The notes below the pieces were generated by a model. The model was not told the DNA's origin, did no database searches, and saw only the letters and a list, made by a program, of their open reading frames with translations. Made by a program: the position numbers and the translations under genes. Below are positions 11,701-22,433 of a DNA stretch of 64,000 bases, piece after piece; within the stretch, counting starts at the first letter, position 1; every line of letters starts with the position of its first letter. The stretch comes from Lophius americanus (lineage: Eukaryota; Chordata; Actinopteri; Lophiiformes; Lophiidae): positions 186,001 to 250,000 of the forward strand of contig JBBDHG010000051.1 of assembly GCA_037951165.1 (NCBI GenBank). The letters run 5' to 3'.

Positions 11701-12669
11701 AAAAAGCTACAAAACCTGATCTCTACCTGCTCAGGTAGGACGATGGCGAGGTAGGCGAGAAGTACATTGACTGTACTGACGAGGAATAGAACCAATAGTT
11801 GCCTTCACATTGAATATTTTCCCCACCTTTTCCGAAATAATCCCAGAGGCCCCGAGTAATATGATTTCCGTAGAATAGAAACATCGCAAAGGCACGATCG
11901 GTCGAACAAGTTTGCAGGCAGCATGAAGAAATGTCATGAACCGTAAACGAGGTAAAAGTTTGAAATAATGGTGACTATAATTCAAAGTCATGTGTCATTG
12001 TGCATCGACTAATACTCTGAAAGCCATGTGTTCTGTCTATTGATATAGAGAGATGAACGTAGAGTCCTCAGCCTTCGTGTAATTGTGTGTCTGCTGTCTC
12101 CCTGAAGACCACAGGGAGGAAGAGAGGCTGAGGAGAGTGTTGATTATCTGCTTTTATTGCATTGCTGCCCTTGGAAAGCACACAGTTTGACCAGATACTA
12201 TCCAGTTCCCCGGTGTGTTTATGCCCTGTATTTCTTGGTGAGGGATATTATCGACTCCAGCAAACACATGGACCCTATATGCATTCATGAACACACATAC
12301 ACACACACAGAACAGAATAGAATCCCCTATAAGCTATAATATGGGATCTTGGATTCTTTCCTCACCTTCGAGAGTCTCTGCACACACGTTGTGTAATGCA
12401 TACCCTGCACCATCATTTATCAAGTTTGCCTATAATATGACAGGTTTTCAACAGATCACGCCTCACCAATGCTACCTACCCATTTAATTACGTACTACCA
12501 CAGAGGAGGTTTTGTGTGCAGGAAGACGCAAAAACTACAGCGCAGACCTCCGTGCAGCTCTGTGGGAGAGTTAGCCGGGATAGACCTCATTACAGCCTGG
12601 TGGGAGACGGGTTCAAGGATCCAGGATTTTACGTTCCGTACATAGGAAGACTTATCTGGATAAGCTATA
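11701..12669. other. Unassigned non-coding sequence
   Basis: No recognised gene. A 86-codon minus-strand frame (11,731-11,991) has no motif I can name. A short (CACA) tract lies at 12,290-12,310. Confidence 0.4.
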
Positions 12670-13670
12670 ACACATAGGTAGGTGGGCAGACTTTGTCAGT
12701 GAGGAGACATAGGCAGCTAGGTAGGTATGGGGCAGGTAGAGGACTTAGAAAGGGTAGTTTTCACTTATCTTTATCTTTGTTATAATGACGTAAGTAAGTA
12801 TGAAGGTAAGTAGGTGGACAGGTTGGTAGATCAGTAGAGGTAGATCGAAACATGTAGATAGGATAACCTCTTGCTCGACATGTATCTGGCACATTACATG
12901 GGCAGTACTCAGCAAGAAGGTAGGCAGGTTGTTAGAGGTAGGTAGGTAGATCAGTAGCTAGGCAGGTAGGAAGGTTGGTAGGTAGGAAAGAAGGGAGGTT
13001 GAAAGTTAGGGGCAGGTAGAGGACATAGAAAGGGTTATTTCCACTTTCTTTGTCTTTGCAGAATGGCGTTGGTATGAATGTGGGTCAGTAGGTAGACAGG
13101 TTGGTAGGCTAGTAGAAGTAGGTCGACATTGGTAGACAGAATAAACTCCTGTTGGATAAATATCTGGCACATTACTCCTCAGGTAGATAGTCAGGTAGTT
13201 AGAGTTAGGTAGGTAGATCAGTAGCCAGGCAGGTAGAAAGGTTGGTAAGTACGGCATAGGTACTTATAAAGGTATGTACATAAGTAGATTGAGAGGTAAG
13301 TAGGTAGGAAGGAATTGAGGCAGATAGGTAGAGGTACTTATTAGTAGAGATATGTAGAGAAAGATATTTTAGTAGAGGTACAGAGGAAGGTTTGAAGGAA
13401 ACTAGAAGTACTGGCATACAGTAAGTAGGTTGGTAGGTAGAAGTATGTAGATAGAGGGGTAGGTACATTGTTAAGGGTAGGTAGGTAGAGGTACATAGAA
13501 TGAGGCAGGTAGTTTGGTGGATGTAGGTAAAGGTACATAGGTAGATAGGTAAGTTAGTAGGTAAGTAGATAGACAGAGGGACTTATGGGTAGAGGCAGAT
13601 AGGAAGGAAGGTAGGGTCAGTGGAGTGAGTTTGTATTCCGGTACAAGTAGGTAGGTGATGCAATCTTTTT
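12670..13670. repeat. Degenerate (GTAG)n-rich block with an internal ~281-bp duplication
   Basis: About 1 kb of imperfect ggtaggtag units. Embedded in it, 12,727-12,900 and 13,008-13,190 are diverged copies of one longer unit: both carry 'ggggcaggtagaggac', then a 'cactt(a)tctttgtctttg'-like stretch, and end 'tatctggcacatta', offset by about 281 bp. The minus-strand frames with repeated Tyr-Leu-Pro-Thr are translations of the repeat. Confidence 0.85.
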
Positions 13671-13748
13671 CATGTAGGGGATATTGAATGGATCAATTCC
13701 AGATACAAGTATGTATCTAGGGATTTATCATCTATCATCAAATACCAA

Positions 13749-13836
13749 AGCCAGCACTGATGTTAATGACATCATAGCCAGCACTGATGTTAATGACATC
13801 ATAGCCAGCACTGATGTTAATGACATCATAGCCAGC
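13749..13836. repeat. 27-bp tandem repeat, three identical copies plus a partial
   Basis: Units at 13,749, 13,776 and 13,803 begin agccagcactgatg and end 'aatgacatcat'; a 7-bp partial follows at 13,830. Since 27 is divisible by 3, the minus-strand frame shows a periodic DVINISAGY peptide, but it lacks any other protein signature. Confidence 0.95.
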
Positions 13837-13945
13837 TCCGAGGATGATGCTTAAAAATGGATTTTTCCCAGTTGTATCATCTTGTTTGTAATGGAAATGG
13901 ACCAGATACATCAGCGAGAGGGGGGGAGGGTATTTGGAAGTGTTG

Positions 13946-13988
13946 ACTCTCCAATGGGGGTCAACACTGCTGACCCCCATTAGAGAGT
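13946..13988. repeat. Near-perfect inverted repeat (18-bp arms, 7-nt loop)
   Basis: Left arm actctccaatgggggtca (13,946-13,963) and right arm tgacccccattagagagt (13,971-13,988) pair at 17 of 18 positions around acactgc. Just outside, tgttgac (13,941) can alternatively pair with gtcaaca (13,960). Confidence 0.95.
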
Positions 13989-14163
13989 GATGGGTAGTTA
14001 AGGGTCAAGGCACTCGCTAAAGATCCCCTCCAGATCAAGGCTAGATCAATTTTCCAATGGTTAACATGACATCTGTGATGTATTTAAAGATATGCATTCT
14101 CTGCTGCTCATAAACAACATCTATGCTCAATACTTTGCAAAATCAGATACACACAATCACACA

Positions 14164-14347
14164 CGCACACACAAACGCACACACACACACGACACACACA
14201 CACACACACACAGCCATCTGCTTAGTTTCTGGTGGGTGTCAGCTCAAGGTTAACAAGGCCAGACATGCATACATGTACTCATAAATATACACACACATCT
14301 GAACTGTGGTCTGAAGGACACCATCCCTATATGCACAAACATACACA

Positions 14348-14394
<47 letters not shown>

Positions 14395-14427
14395 ACACAC
14401 ACACACACACACACATACATACCCACG
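14164..14427. repeat. (CA)n microsatellite cluster
   Basis: Two CA tracts (about 14,164-14,213 and 14,334-14,427) flank a 120-bp non-repetitive segment. Long His/Thr or Cys/Val frames here are artefacts. Confidence 0.95.
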
Positions 14428-14527
14428 CTGCATTGGGCAGAGACAGGAAGTAGAAACAGTACCTCATTATATCCCCTACCTCACTGAAAATAAACAAAAC
14501 CCTGCAATTGTGGCTACAGGATATGTC

Positions 14528-14600
14528 ATCAATCAATCAATCTTTATTTAAATAGCGCCCATTCACGACAACAGCTGTCTCAAGGTGCTTTCCGAAAGGA
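14528..14600. mobile_element. Dispersed teleost repeat end ('aatcaatctttattt')
   Basis: Starts with an (atca)n tract followed by 'tttatttaaatagcgccc' and 'ctgtctcaaggtgcttt'. A similar opening occurs at 27,605. Probably the reverse of an element 3' end, with (tgat)n as its microsatellite tail. Confidence 0.5.
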
Positions 14601-15240
14601 GCAGGAAACTAAAACGAATACTAGAAATACAGGCTGGACAATCTAGCGTCTGGATGAACCTCCAGCAGAAAACATTTAACAGAGAAAATGTAATTTCTTA
14701 AATTCTGCTGCATTTTAACCACCTGATCTGGATTTAAGGTGATGACGTACGTTTCAACCGAATGACGCATTTGGCCCAGATTGCATATTTGAAGATATTA
14801 GAAAGCCAGAATCCAATTGTGGAAAAGATTTGTTGAGTAACTCAGTTCAATCTATAATAAGGTCAGGGTTTTAATTGAAGACAACCGCAGTCACAGAGTC
14901 TCTCCTACTTCAACTTCATTTATTCATCTTCCAAACATTCCAATGACTATAAGAAATAAAAAAAATATATTAAGATTCTATGACTATATTTGTTTGCTTG
15001 TTTCCACATACCCCGGTGGTTTTGTTAGAACCCACATTTTTGCACCAAATATATAACATGAATAACTGCCAAACTCTATGCAGCCTTTGATAAAAAAATA
15101 ATAAAAATAATGAATTGCAAAAAAATCTGACTTATAAACTGATTTCATAATGAAATTTTGAATTTCATGGAACATTAAACTTTCAATTAGATAAGTCCTT
15201 CTGTGCTTTAATAACCTAAAATAAAATCCTACTTATAGAA
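14601..15240. other. Unassigned AT-rich sequence
   Basis: No gene or repeat family recognised; A/T-rich from about 14,940 to 15,240. Confidence 0.45.
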
Positions 15241-15244
15241 TAGC

Positions 15245-15332
15245 CATGGTTAATTCTGCTTCCTCTGTGGCTCCATTGACTTGTTGTGTCCCCCAGGGCT
15301 CCATCCTCGGCCCCTTACTCTTTTGCTTATAA
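15245..15332 (+). mobile_element. LINE reverse-transcriptase scrap
   Basis: Positions 15,285-15,329 read CVPQGSILGPLLFCL, the highly conserved RT motif (P-Q-G-S-x-L-G-P-x-L-F) upstream of the catalytic YADD box in non-LTR retrotransposons. The frame stops at once after it. No flanking LINE sequence is recognisable, so this is a short relic. Confidence 0.8.
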
Positions 15333-15574
15333 AGGCTGCCACTGGGTCGTATTATGAACAGGTTCAGTTGTATTTTTCTTGTGTAATATAAACACTCAAA
15401 TGAACTCAGTCAAACAGCTGAACAGGACATCAAACAGGATTAAATGTGTTTCCTGTTCAGGTATTTTGGACGAAATGGCTGAAAAGAAGATGGGGAACAG
15501 TGAGGAATTTAATTTTTGAGAATTCAATCATGTCAAGACGAGGTGCAGTGACTTAATTTAAAGTACAGACAGAT

Positions 15575-15630
15575 CCTACCCACTGACTGGTGCCATAGTA
15601 ACAAATGGTTATAATGTAATGGCTGATTGT
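15575..15630. mobile_element. Terminus of a Tc1/mariner-like element
   Basis: 'ggttataatgtaatggctga' closely matches the element ends at 43,790-43,835 and 60,985-61,010 (ggttatgatgttatgatgg; gtttataatgttatgtctga). No partner terminus was found nearby. Confidence 0.5.
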
Positions 15631-16569
15631 CCATTTCTTATCTGTCATTCCTCAAACCTTTCTGTGCTGACGTTGTCCAGCCCGTTTTAACAATGATAGC
15701 GTCTGGTGTGTGATACCAAGTCTCTACAAAGGCAGTTCCAGGGCGGGAAATCTTCCAGAACCATTGTTTGTGTTTATACTGTCAAAGAAAATCCACCGCC
15801 CACTAAATCATTGTCTCTGCTTTGGCAGCGTTTTATTCGCTAGATGCTTCATGGCAGACTCCTCTACAAAAGTCTTTTCTAAAAATCTTTTCCATTTCGG
15901 TGATTTGTTCAGGGTTTTCAATGTCACCCAGTTCTTATTTGGCACGATGAAAAAAAAAAAAACAGAGCATGGAACCTCACCGTCAAAGAGAATGAGTCTT
16001 AAGAAGTTGTTTTGATGTGAACTAGTGATGTCTCTTCAGTTCACGCGTGGAGATCCACTCAAAGGCTGCTGGAGATCGGTCACCAGTAGGACAGACGTCA
16101 CAGCTGGCTCTCAATCCACGATACCAGGAAGTGGCGAGGTCCGGGTGCATATGGATGCACGCCAAAGTTAGCCAGCCTCCTTCCCTTCCCCACATTTTTC
16201 TTTCAAAGACACTGTTGGTCCCACTTCCTCCCTGGTGGTGTGAGCAATCAGCACCAGTTGAATCCCCTAAATGGTTTCACGAGTCAAGTGTTGATGTTTG
16301 CTTTAGTGACGAGGTTTGGCGCTATGTCACTTATTTTCTTTTGCTAAATAAAAGATCCTCCATTTTCCAAAACACAAAAGTTATCTTACAACAGTCAACA
16401 GTTCGTCACAAGCATCCAGCTCTAGAGTCATCGTCAGTTCCTCCATTCAGGCCACCGTACAAACAGGGTAGCACAATATGGGGGGCCTCCTTGGAAGAGG
16501 AGGCCCATGGAGACATAAAAGGCTTTTCTGAATCCACTAACTAACGCACTATAGTCGGAAGATCCAAAC
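15631..16569. other. Unassigned non-coding sequence
   Basis: Two plus-strand frames (15,710-16,015 and 16,047-16,544; 101 and 165 codons) are unusually long for this region but contain no recognisable domain and show no flanking exon structure I can support. Confidence 0.4.
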
Positions 16570-17410
16570 AACTAGACCTTCGCTTTAGTTCCCGACAGTA
16601 AGGGTATATCCCCCCCAAAAGTCCCCGATCCCCTTCATTCTAAAAGCAACCCCCCCTGATTGAACTACTCAAATGAAATGTGAAGTTATTTCCACAGTAT
16701 TTTAGTAAAAGAAAAAATAATCTCTCTAAATTGAGTACATGATGAACTATGATATTAAAATATGCGTGAAATTTGATATATGCATAATATATGTCCTTGA
16801 CTTTTTTGTAAAAAGCGCCCCCTAGTGGGTTGAATGTGAACTTTTAGAGTAAAATATGTTAGCAGATAGATCTCTGCGAGACGATTCACATGCGTCGAAT
16901 GGACAAAATCGGACGAATGCTTGAGAATTCATGGCCACAAAACCTTTGCTGATAAAGCTCCCCCTAGTGTCAGCAATTTACAATTGACCTTTACTAAAAT
17001 CAAATCAGTTCTTCATCATACTAAGGGCTATGTAGGTATGAAATTTGAAAATTATCCACAAATTATTATTATGATTTGAGTTATGTCCGTAAAACATTTT
17101 TTTCGTAAAAAAAAAAAAGAAGTCTCCCCTACTGAATAAATTATAAAGTACTAGAGTAAAATACGACATTTACAAGATAGAACTCCCTGAGTCGATTATT
17201 CTGTACCAAGTTTGGACTGAATCGGACGAACGGTTGACATATTATGGTCTGACAACATGGGATAAAACTCTCCGTAGTATCAGAAAATTACTTCTTAACT
17301 TTCACAAAAACAATCCCAGTTCTTCCTCTCACTAACATCTATATGGTTATAAAATTTAACCAGGATCCATGATAATGTTTTTGAGCTATCGTGGAAACAC
17401 GAAGGGTCTT
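16570..17410 (-). mobile_element. 'ctagggggagc' dispersed family, copy 1
   Basis: On the minus strand this has the family order: a conserved terminus (here at the left end, 'cccgacagtaagggtata'), then repeated boxes of 'ctagggggagc' type in reverse at about 16,816, 16,961, 17,127 and 17,265. The boxes are separated by conserved phrases ('gtgaggaagaactgg', 'tccgatttagttcaa', 'catattttac'). The alternating modules are about 140-165 bp. No coding potential. Confidence 0.8.
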
Positions 17411-17450
17411 GTCACTTTTATTATATAGTCACAGTATATAACTTATACTT

Positions 17451-17690
17451 GGGGCGGCTGTGGCTCAGTGGGTAGAGCGGCCGACTCCCAATCAGAAGAT
17501 CGGAAGGTAGCCGGTTCGAATCCCACCAGGGTCTACTTGTCGTAGGGTCCCTGAGCAAGACCCTGAATCCTTAGCTCCCCGGGCGCTCCACGAGGGGCTG
17601 CCCACTGCTTCCTCAGGGATGGGTCAAATGCAGAGAAGTAATTTCACTATGTTGTACTGTATGACTCTATGTGACTAATAAAGGATTCTT
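17451..17690 (+). mobile_element. tRNA-derived SINE, near full length
   Basis: A tRNA-like head carries box A-like 'tggctcagtgggtagagcgg' and box B-like 'ggttcgaatcccac'. The body holds 'ccctgagcaagaccctgaat', 'ccccgggcgctcc' and 'gggatgggtcaaatgcagag', and the 3' end reads 'gtgactaataaaggattc'. This is the reference copy for the fragments at 2.0, 20.3 and 63.9 kb. Confidence 0.9.
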
Positions 17691-17754
17691 TACACGATCA
17701 CTTTTTATTTTTTTTTTATGTAATACTTGTTTTTTTTGTGATGGTTTATAAATA

Positions 17755-17840
17755 TTTTACACCAAGATACCAGGTCAAATTCCTTTTAAGTGTGACTTAC
17801 TCTGTAAAAAAAAACCTTGTCTGATTCTGATTCTGATGTT
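17755..17840 (+). mobile_element. LINE 3' tail
   Basis: 'caccaagataccaggtcaaa...ttcctttt' followed by an A-run and (ctgatt)3 resembles the 3' end of CR1/L2-type LINEs ('...acaaattcctt...ctgattctgattctg'). There is no coding part. Confidence 0.5.
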
Positions 17841-18419
17841 CGGCGGACACGGCGGCGATGACGGAATCACCGTCTGGAATATTATTCATTCTTGAAGTCA
17901 GAGAATTGCTGCAGCGCCAAAACCTGCGATGTTGACGCGGTTGATTTTAACACAATGCATTGCTTGATGATGTGACCTTCCATCTGTGCACCAGGCTCCG
18001 TTTGACCTGCAGGCAATCATGTTCTCCCGTTGACCTCCTGCCTCCTTGGTACCTGCTGAGCGGGCTTCTGCTCCAGGATCCCCCTGGAGGACTTCGTTCC
18101 TCTCTGCGCCGGTTCACGCGGCGTTTAACGGATGGAACACATGAAAGACAGCCGGATTAAACGAGGCAAGTAGGAGGACTTGAGATGAAAGAGCGCTGTG
18201 ATCCTTTGTGGATCTAACGTCTCGCCGCTCAGAAGGACAACTTCTTCAAATCCCATCCCATAATGTTTCAAAGTAGCCGTGAATAAATGTACAGCTATAA
18301 TATCACACAGCGCCCATGATTTCTTTTGTTTTGATCTACTTAAGACCAAACCCTGTCTGATGCTGAAAAAGATTTAAAGTAAAAAGAATCTGTACAAACA
18401 GGTTTAAGTTCTCTGGTAC
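17841..18419. other. Unassigned non-coding sequence
   Basis: No gene or family recognised. Confidence 0.45.
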
Positions 18420-19400
18420 CAACTGGGTCTGTGGGGAAAAGGCTCCGCCCCTTTCACAGACTAAATCCTGAAAACTTCTAAACTGCTTTAATAACTGGTT
18501 CCAGCTGGACTAGATCCATCCAGATCTGATCTTTACCAACCCGAATCAATCACATCATCACTTCAGTCGACCATCTTCAGAAGCAGGAAGTTAGCTCCCA
18601 GTTCTCACCAGTAGCACACTGTGCCAAAATCCACAGAAATTCCAGAAGCTGATTGAAATCCATCAGTCTGGGAATGGTTCCAAAGCTGTTTCTAAGGTTC
18701 TAAGACGCCACAGATCCACAGCGAGACAAATTGAAGAAGACTACACATTGAAGTAGACTACTATTCCTCTCCATCTACACATGGAGAAGACATGGAACAT
18801 TAAAGGACTTTCACAGAAGTGGACCCCCTTCCAAAATTCCTCAAAGAACACGTTGAAGGAACTGCAGACCTCTCTTACCTCGATAAAAATTAGCCATCGC
18901 TGACCCAGAAGAACATTAATGCTGGTCTGAATTTACCCACAACACACCTTGATGACCCTCAGAGCTTCTGGGAGAATCTTCTCTGGACTGATGAGTGGAA
19001 AGCTGAACTGTTTGAAGATAGGGGTCCAGTTCCATCTGGTGGAAACCAAACACAGCATTCCACCAGAAGAACATCAGACTTACGGTCCAACATGGAGATG
19101 GCAGTGGAATGTTGTGGAGATGAACAAGTCAACCCGGTCTGCTTCACGACCGAAGAATTTGCGTTTCCTTCACTGAAGGAAACACAAATCCTGGTCTCTA
19201 GCAGAATATTCTGAAGGAGAATGTCAGGTCATCAGTTAATGAGTTGAATCTTATGCAGCAAGGCTAAAATAAAAATAAAATTAAACTTCTGGAACGATCC
19301 AGTCAGAGTCTGGACCTGAACCCCACCGAGATGCCGTGGAGGGTTCTGAAAAGATCGGTTCATGCTAAAAGATCACTAGATTTGACCTGGTTTAATCTGA
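18420..19400 (+). mobile_element. Tc1-type DNA transposon remnant (copy B)
   Basis: Longest Tc1 copy in the window. In order: 5' leader shared with copy A; HTH region ('catcagtctgggaatggttc'); a 40-bp insertion near 18,735-18,775; 'tgacccagaagaacatt'; the catalytic-region sequence 'tctggactgatgagtgg', encoding the W-T-D-E type motif; 'catggagatggcagtgg'; then 'ctggacctgaaccccaccga', encoding the D-x-N-P-x-E motif. Numerous frameshifts and stops; an unrelated-looking ~60 bp lies near 19,240-19,300. Inactive. Confidence 0.9.
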
Positions 19401-19545
19401 GATGTTTATTCTGACAACAGAAAAAACACACAGTGCAGAAATACTGCGTATACATTTACTACATATACACACTAAATATACTGGCTCTCCAGAAGTTGTT
19501 CTTCATCAAAAAGAAAAATCTGCCACTACAACCCCGTCTGTGTGG

Positions 19546-19578
19546 GGAACAGAACAACCAACGAGGTTGTTCTGTTCC
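19546..19578. repeat. Perfect hairpin, 14-bp stem, 5-nt loop
   Basis: ggaacagaacaacc (19,546-19,559), loop aacga, ggttgttctgttcc (19,565-19,578). A third related word, 'gttagttgttcc', follows at 19,578-19,590. Confidence 0.95.
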
Positions 19579-20289
19579 GTTAGTTGTTCCACAGAGCCTC
19601 TAACGTCTCACTCCGTTAACGTTCACGGCTGGATTGGGAAGTCACAGATATTTCTGAAAATCATAGTTTTCAACATTATCTGGAGGCACTTCTGATAAGC
19701 CTCCTCCGTTACTGATTCATTTCACGCCCAAGCGTTTTGAGCTGAACGATAACAGTCACCTGAATCGGAGACCACGTTCTTCGCCGTTTCCGTTGCATTC
19801 TCTTTGGATCAGATCACGGCCCGAGAATAGAAAACATTTTTTCAGCCCAAATCTAAGAAATGCTCCGGTCTTAATCTTTCACTGCGACGGTTCCCAATCC
19901 TCACAGGTAAATGCAAACTGTCACATGTCAAAGTGTCATCGTGAAAAATTCCCTTTCCCTCCTCGTCCATCTGCATGTCTTCCTCCATTATGACAAAGCG
20001 ATTGAAAAGGGAATTATTGCAAATCTATTCACGAAGAAGAGCTGAAATATCACATTGATCATGCTAATTCCATTAGCATGTATACGGCAATTCCTATTAT
20101 ATGTTAGCATTAAGCTAACGGACCAAGTGCTAATTATTTTCCCACATTTTTGGGAGGCAGTGTATATTCCGACCGTCGTCGCAGGTCTGTGTTCATCTAT
20201 ATGGGCGGGTCTTAATTGACCTGGGCGGGCCGCCCAAGTAGAACCCATGTATGAGAAACACGGAAGTAGAACAACGTAGCAAAATTTGT
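19579..20289. other. Unassigned sequence with two AT-rich hairpins
   Basis: catgctaat-tcc-attagcatg (20,060-20,080) and gttagc-attaa-gctaac (20,103-20,119) are perfect inverted repeats 23 bp apart. Otherwise nothing recognised. Confidence 0.5.
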
Positions 20290-20345
20290 TCTCTGCATTT
20301 AACCCATCCTCTTAAGGAGGAGTGGGCTTTGTCTTAACACGATGA
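20290..20345 (-). mobile_element. SINE 3' fragment
   Basis: The minus strand reads 'ggatgggttaaatgcagaga', matching the 3' body of the 17.45-kb SINE. It directly abuts the next 'ctagggggagc' family copy. Confidence 0.6.
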
Positions 20346-20872
20346 CTCAAGAACTATTCCTCGCACTGAGATAGACTTTGGTGCAAGGAAGAACTGGAGT
20401 GATTTACGGAAAAGATCGGTTGTATGTTCCGAAAGTAGGGGAAGTTTTATCGCTAAATGTTTTCACCCATAATTTCTCAACCGTTTTTCCGATTTAGTTC
20501 ATATTTGGTGCAAATGAATCGACTCGAGGATTTTATCTTTTTTGTCTCACATTTTACTTAAATGTTCATAATTTACTCACTAGGGGGAGCTTTAAAAAAA
20601 AGAGAAACCAAGAGTTTTTAGGATATAAATAACGATTTAGTCCAAATGTGCTGCATATGAATCTAGCAGATCTATTTTGTAAATATCATATTTCACTCTG
20701 GTAGTTCATATTTTACTCAACAGGGGGAGCTTTTTTACTAAAAACATTGTGGAGAAAAAAACACACTTTTAATTTGAGAAGTTTAATCAGGGGGATTGTC
20801 CAACGCAGGGGATTAGGGAGTTTTCGGGGGTATACCCTTGCTTTCGGGGACGACGGCAGAGATCTAGATGGA
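20346..20872 (+). mobile_element. 'ctagggggagc' dispersed family, copy 2
   Basis: Boxes at about 20,437 (gtaggggaag), 20,580 (ctagggggagc) and 20,720 (cagggggagc) are spaced about 140 bp, with the phrases 'caaggaagaactggagtga', 'tccgatttagttcatattt' and 'ttcatattttactca'. The conserved terminus is at the right end: 'gggggtatacccttgctttc' then 'ggggacgacgg'. It is the inverted counterpart of the terminus at 16,573. No coding potential. Confidence 0.8.
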
Positions 20873-21779
20873 TTCCGATCTCCTTCATTCACACTAAGAA
20901 AAAACACAATGTGGATCAAGTAACATCCTGCCTGAAAACAACGTAATTGTAACGTAAGTAATTGAGGCCTTTCAACGGCGCGTCATGATCCGGACACACA
21001 AACGACGTCCGGAGCAGAGGCATCACAGCGCCATTACAGAGAGTCGACGCCGGCGTCTAAAAGCTCGCTGCTCCGCCCTTCAAGCAAGTCGATATTGGAA
21101 GGTCAAAGTGTAAAATGTGATCAATGCGGGATTACTTGAGAGTGGACAGCGCCGAGTAGCGACTGCAAGCGCTCTTTAAGGTCATAGATCTATTTCTGGA
21201 ACGCCATTAGCATTTTCAAAGTTCTGCAGGGGTGGGAGCAGAATGAACGCCATCCTCTTTTGATATTGAACATGAATATTCACAAAGGGGGAAAAAAAAA
21301 GGCCTCATTGACATTCAAACCGAGGCGACGTTTCAGCAGCCCGCTGTGAAAAAGCGTGATTTGCACTGATGTGTGGATAAACACACGTTATGTACGAGTC
21401 TGGCTGAGTGCCGGAACCTTTTTGTGTGTCTTTGTGAAAATCCCACGTTTTGATTACGACCCCGTCTCAGTTCCCCACATCAGCACCTAATGCGCCTCTC
21501 TGGAATAATTAATGTGCCTTTTTTCTGACAGCAGACAATTCAATTCAAAGCAAAGTCAACTTCTGGAAACCACAGTCACCCACAATGACAAATCCTTTCC
21601 ACAGGTCCCGCCCAAAAAACTGGACTACAAATGGACCAGTATCTGGATCCTGCATTCCTCTGGCGGGTCTAAAGGAGTGGATTTTTTCTCAGATGCATAC
21701 TACTGAGAAACTTCAAAAATACAAATATTCCCTGCTGTCGTTTTGCGTCCTACACAGTTCTCTCGTGTGAACGCGATAA
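20873..21779. other. Unassigned non-coding sequence
   Basis: Moderately GC-balanced, non-repetitive DNA; no coding frame of note. It contains 'ggaataattaatgtgcc' near 21,500. A candidate place for conserved non-coding sequence, but this is not testable from one sequence. Confidence 0.4.
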
Positions 21780-22275
21780 CTCCAAACATGTTTCATGTAT
21801 CGTTTTATCAAAGTTTAGACCAACATAGATCTGAGTGTGAGGAAGAAGTGGATTGATTGTGAGAACAGTCAGTTGCATATCTCCAATACTAGGGGGCGCT
21901 TTATCTCAAAAGGTTTTCGGGCCTTCATTTCTCAACCCTTGATCGGATTTAGTTCAAGTTCAGACTCGAGGAGATCTATCTCGTAAAAAACATATTTTAC
22001 TCTAGAAGTTCATATACTACTCAGTAGGGGGAGCTCTTTTATGAAAAACACTCTTATACAGACATAACTCAAAAAATATTTCAAGGATTCGTTTCAAATT
22101 TAATGTTCACATACCCTTAGCGTGAGGAAGAACTGGAGTGACTTTGGGAGATTGAGAAAGTTCAGTTGTATATTTCCGACACTAGGGGGGAATTAATCTC
22201 AAAATGTTTTTGGGCCATCATTTCTCAACCGTTGATCCGATTTAGTTCAAATTGACACTCGACTCGAGATCTATC
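21780..22275 (+). mobile_element. 'ctagggggagc' dispersed family, copy 3
   Basis: Boxes at about 21,892, 22,025 and 22,182 with the shared phrases 'gtgaggaagaa(c/g)tgg', 'atttctcaacc(g/c)ttgat', 'tccgatttagttcaaatt'. The right terminus is absent; the copy breaks off into 'actcgagatctatctcgact' and the adjacent microsatellite. Confidence 0.8.
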
Positions 22276-22285
22276 TCGACTCGAG

Positions 22286-22323
22286 TAGATGGATGGATGG
22301 ATGGATGGATGGATGGATGGATG

Positions 22324-22406
<83 letters not shown>

Positions 22407-22433
22407 CTATCTCTATAAAGAGAGAGAGAGAGA
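22286..22433. repeat. Compound (GGAT)n-(AGAT)n-(GA)n microsatellite
   Basis: About 10 ggat units (22,287-22,326), about 20 uninterrupted agat units (22,326-22,407), then a short ga tract (22,417-22,433). The uninterrupted agat run predicts a polymorphic locus. Confidence 0.97.

Noticed and set aside
11731..11991. Harbinger-type transposase or nuclease fragment on the minus strand
   Set aside because: I looked for catalytic or helix-turn-helix motifs and could not find any convincing one.
16047..16544. 165-codon frame as a possible gene
   Set aside because: No motif, signal peptide, splice context or second exon that I can support.
17451..17525. Genuine tRNA gene
   Set aside because: The A- and B-box-like head is followed by a SINE body shared with copies at 2.0, 20.3 and 63.9 kb, and I cannot fold a proper cloverleaf with acceptor stem.
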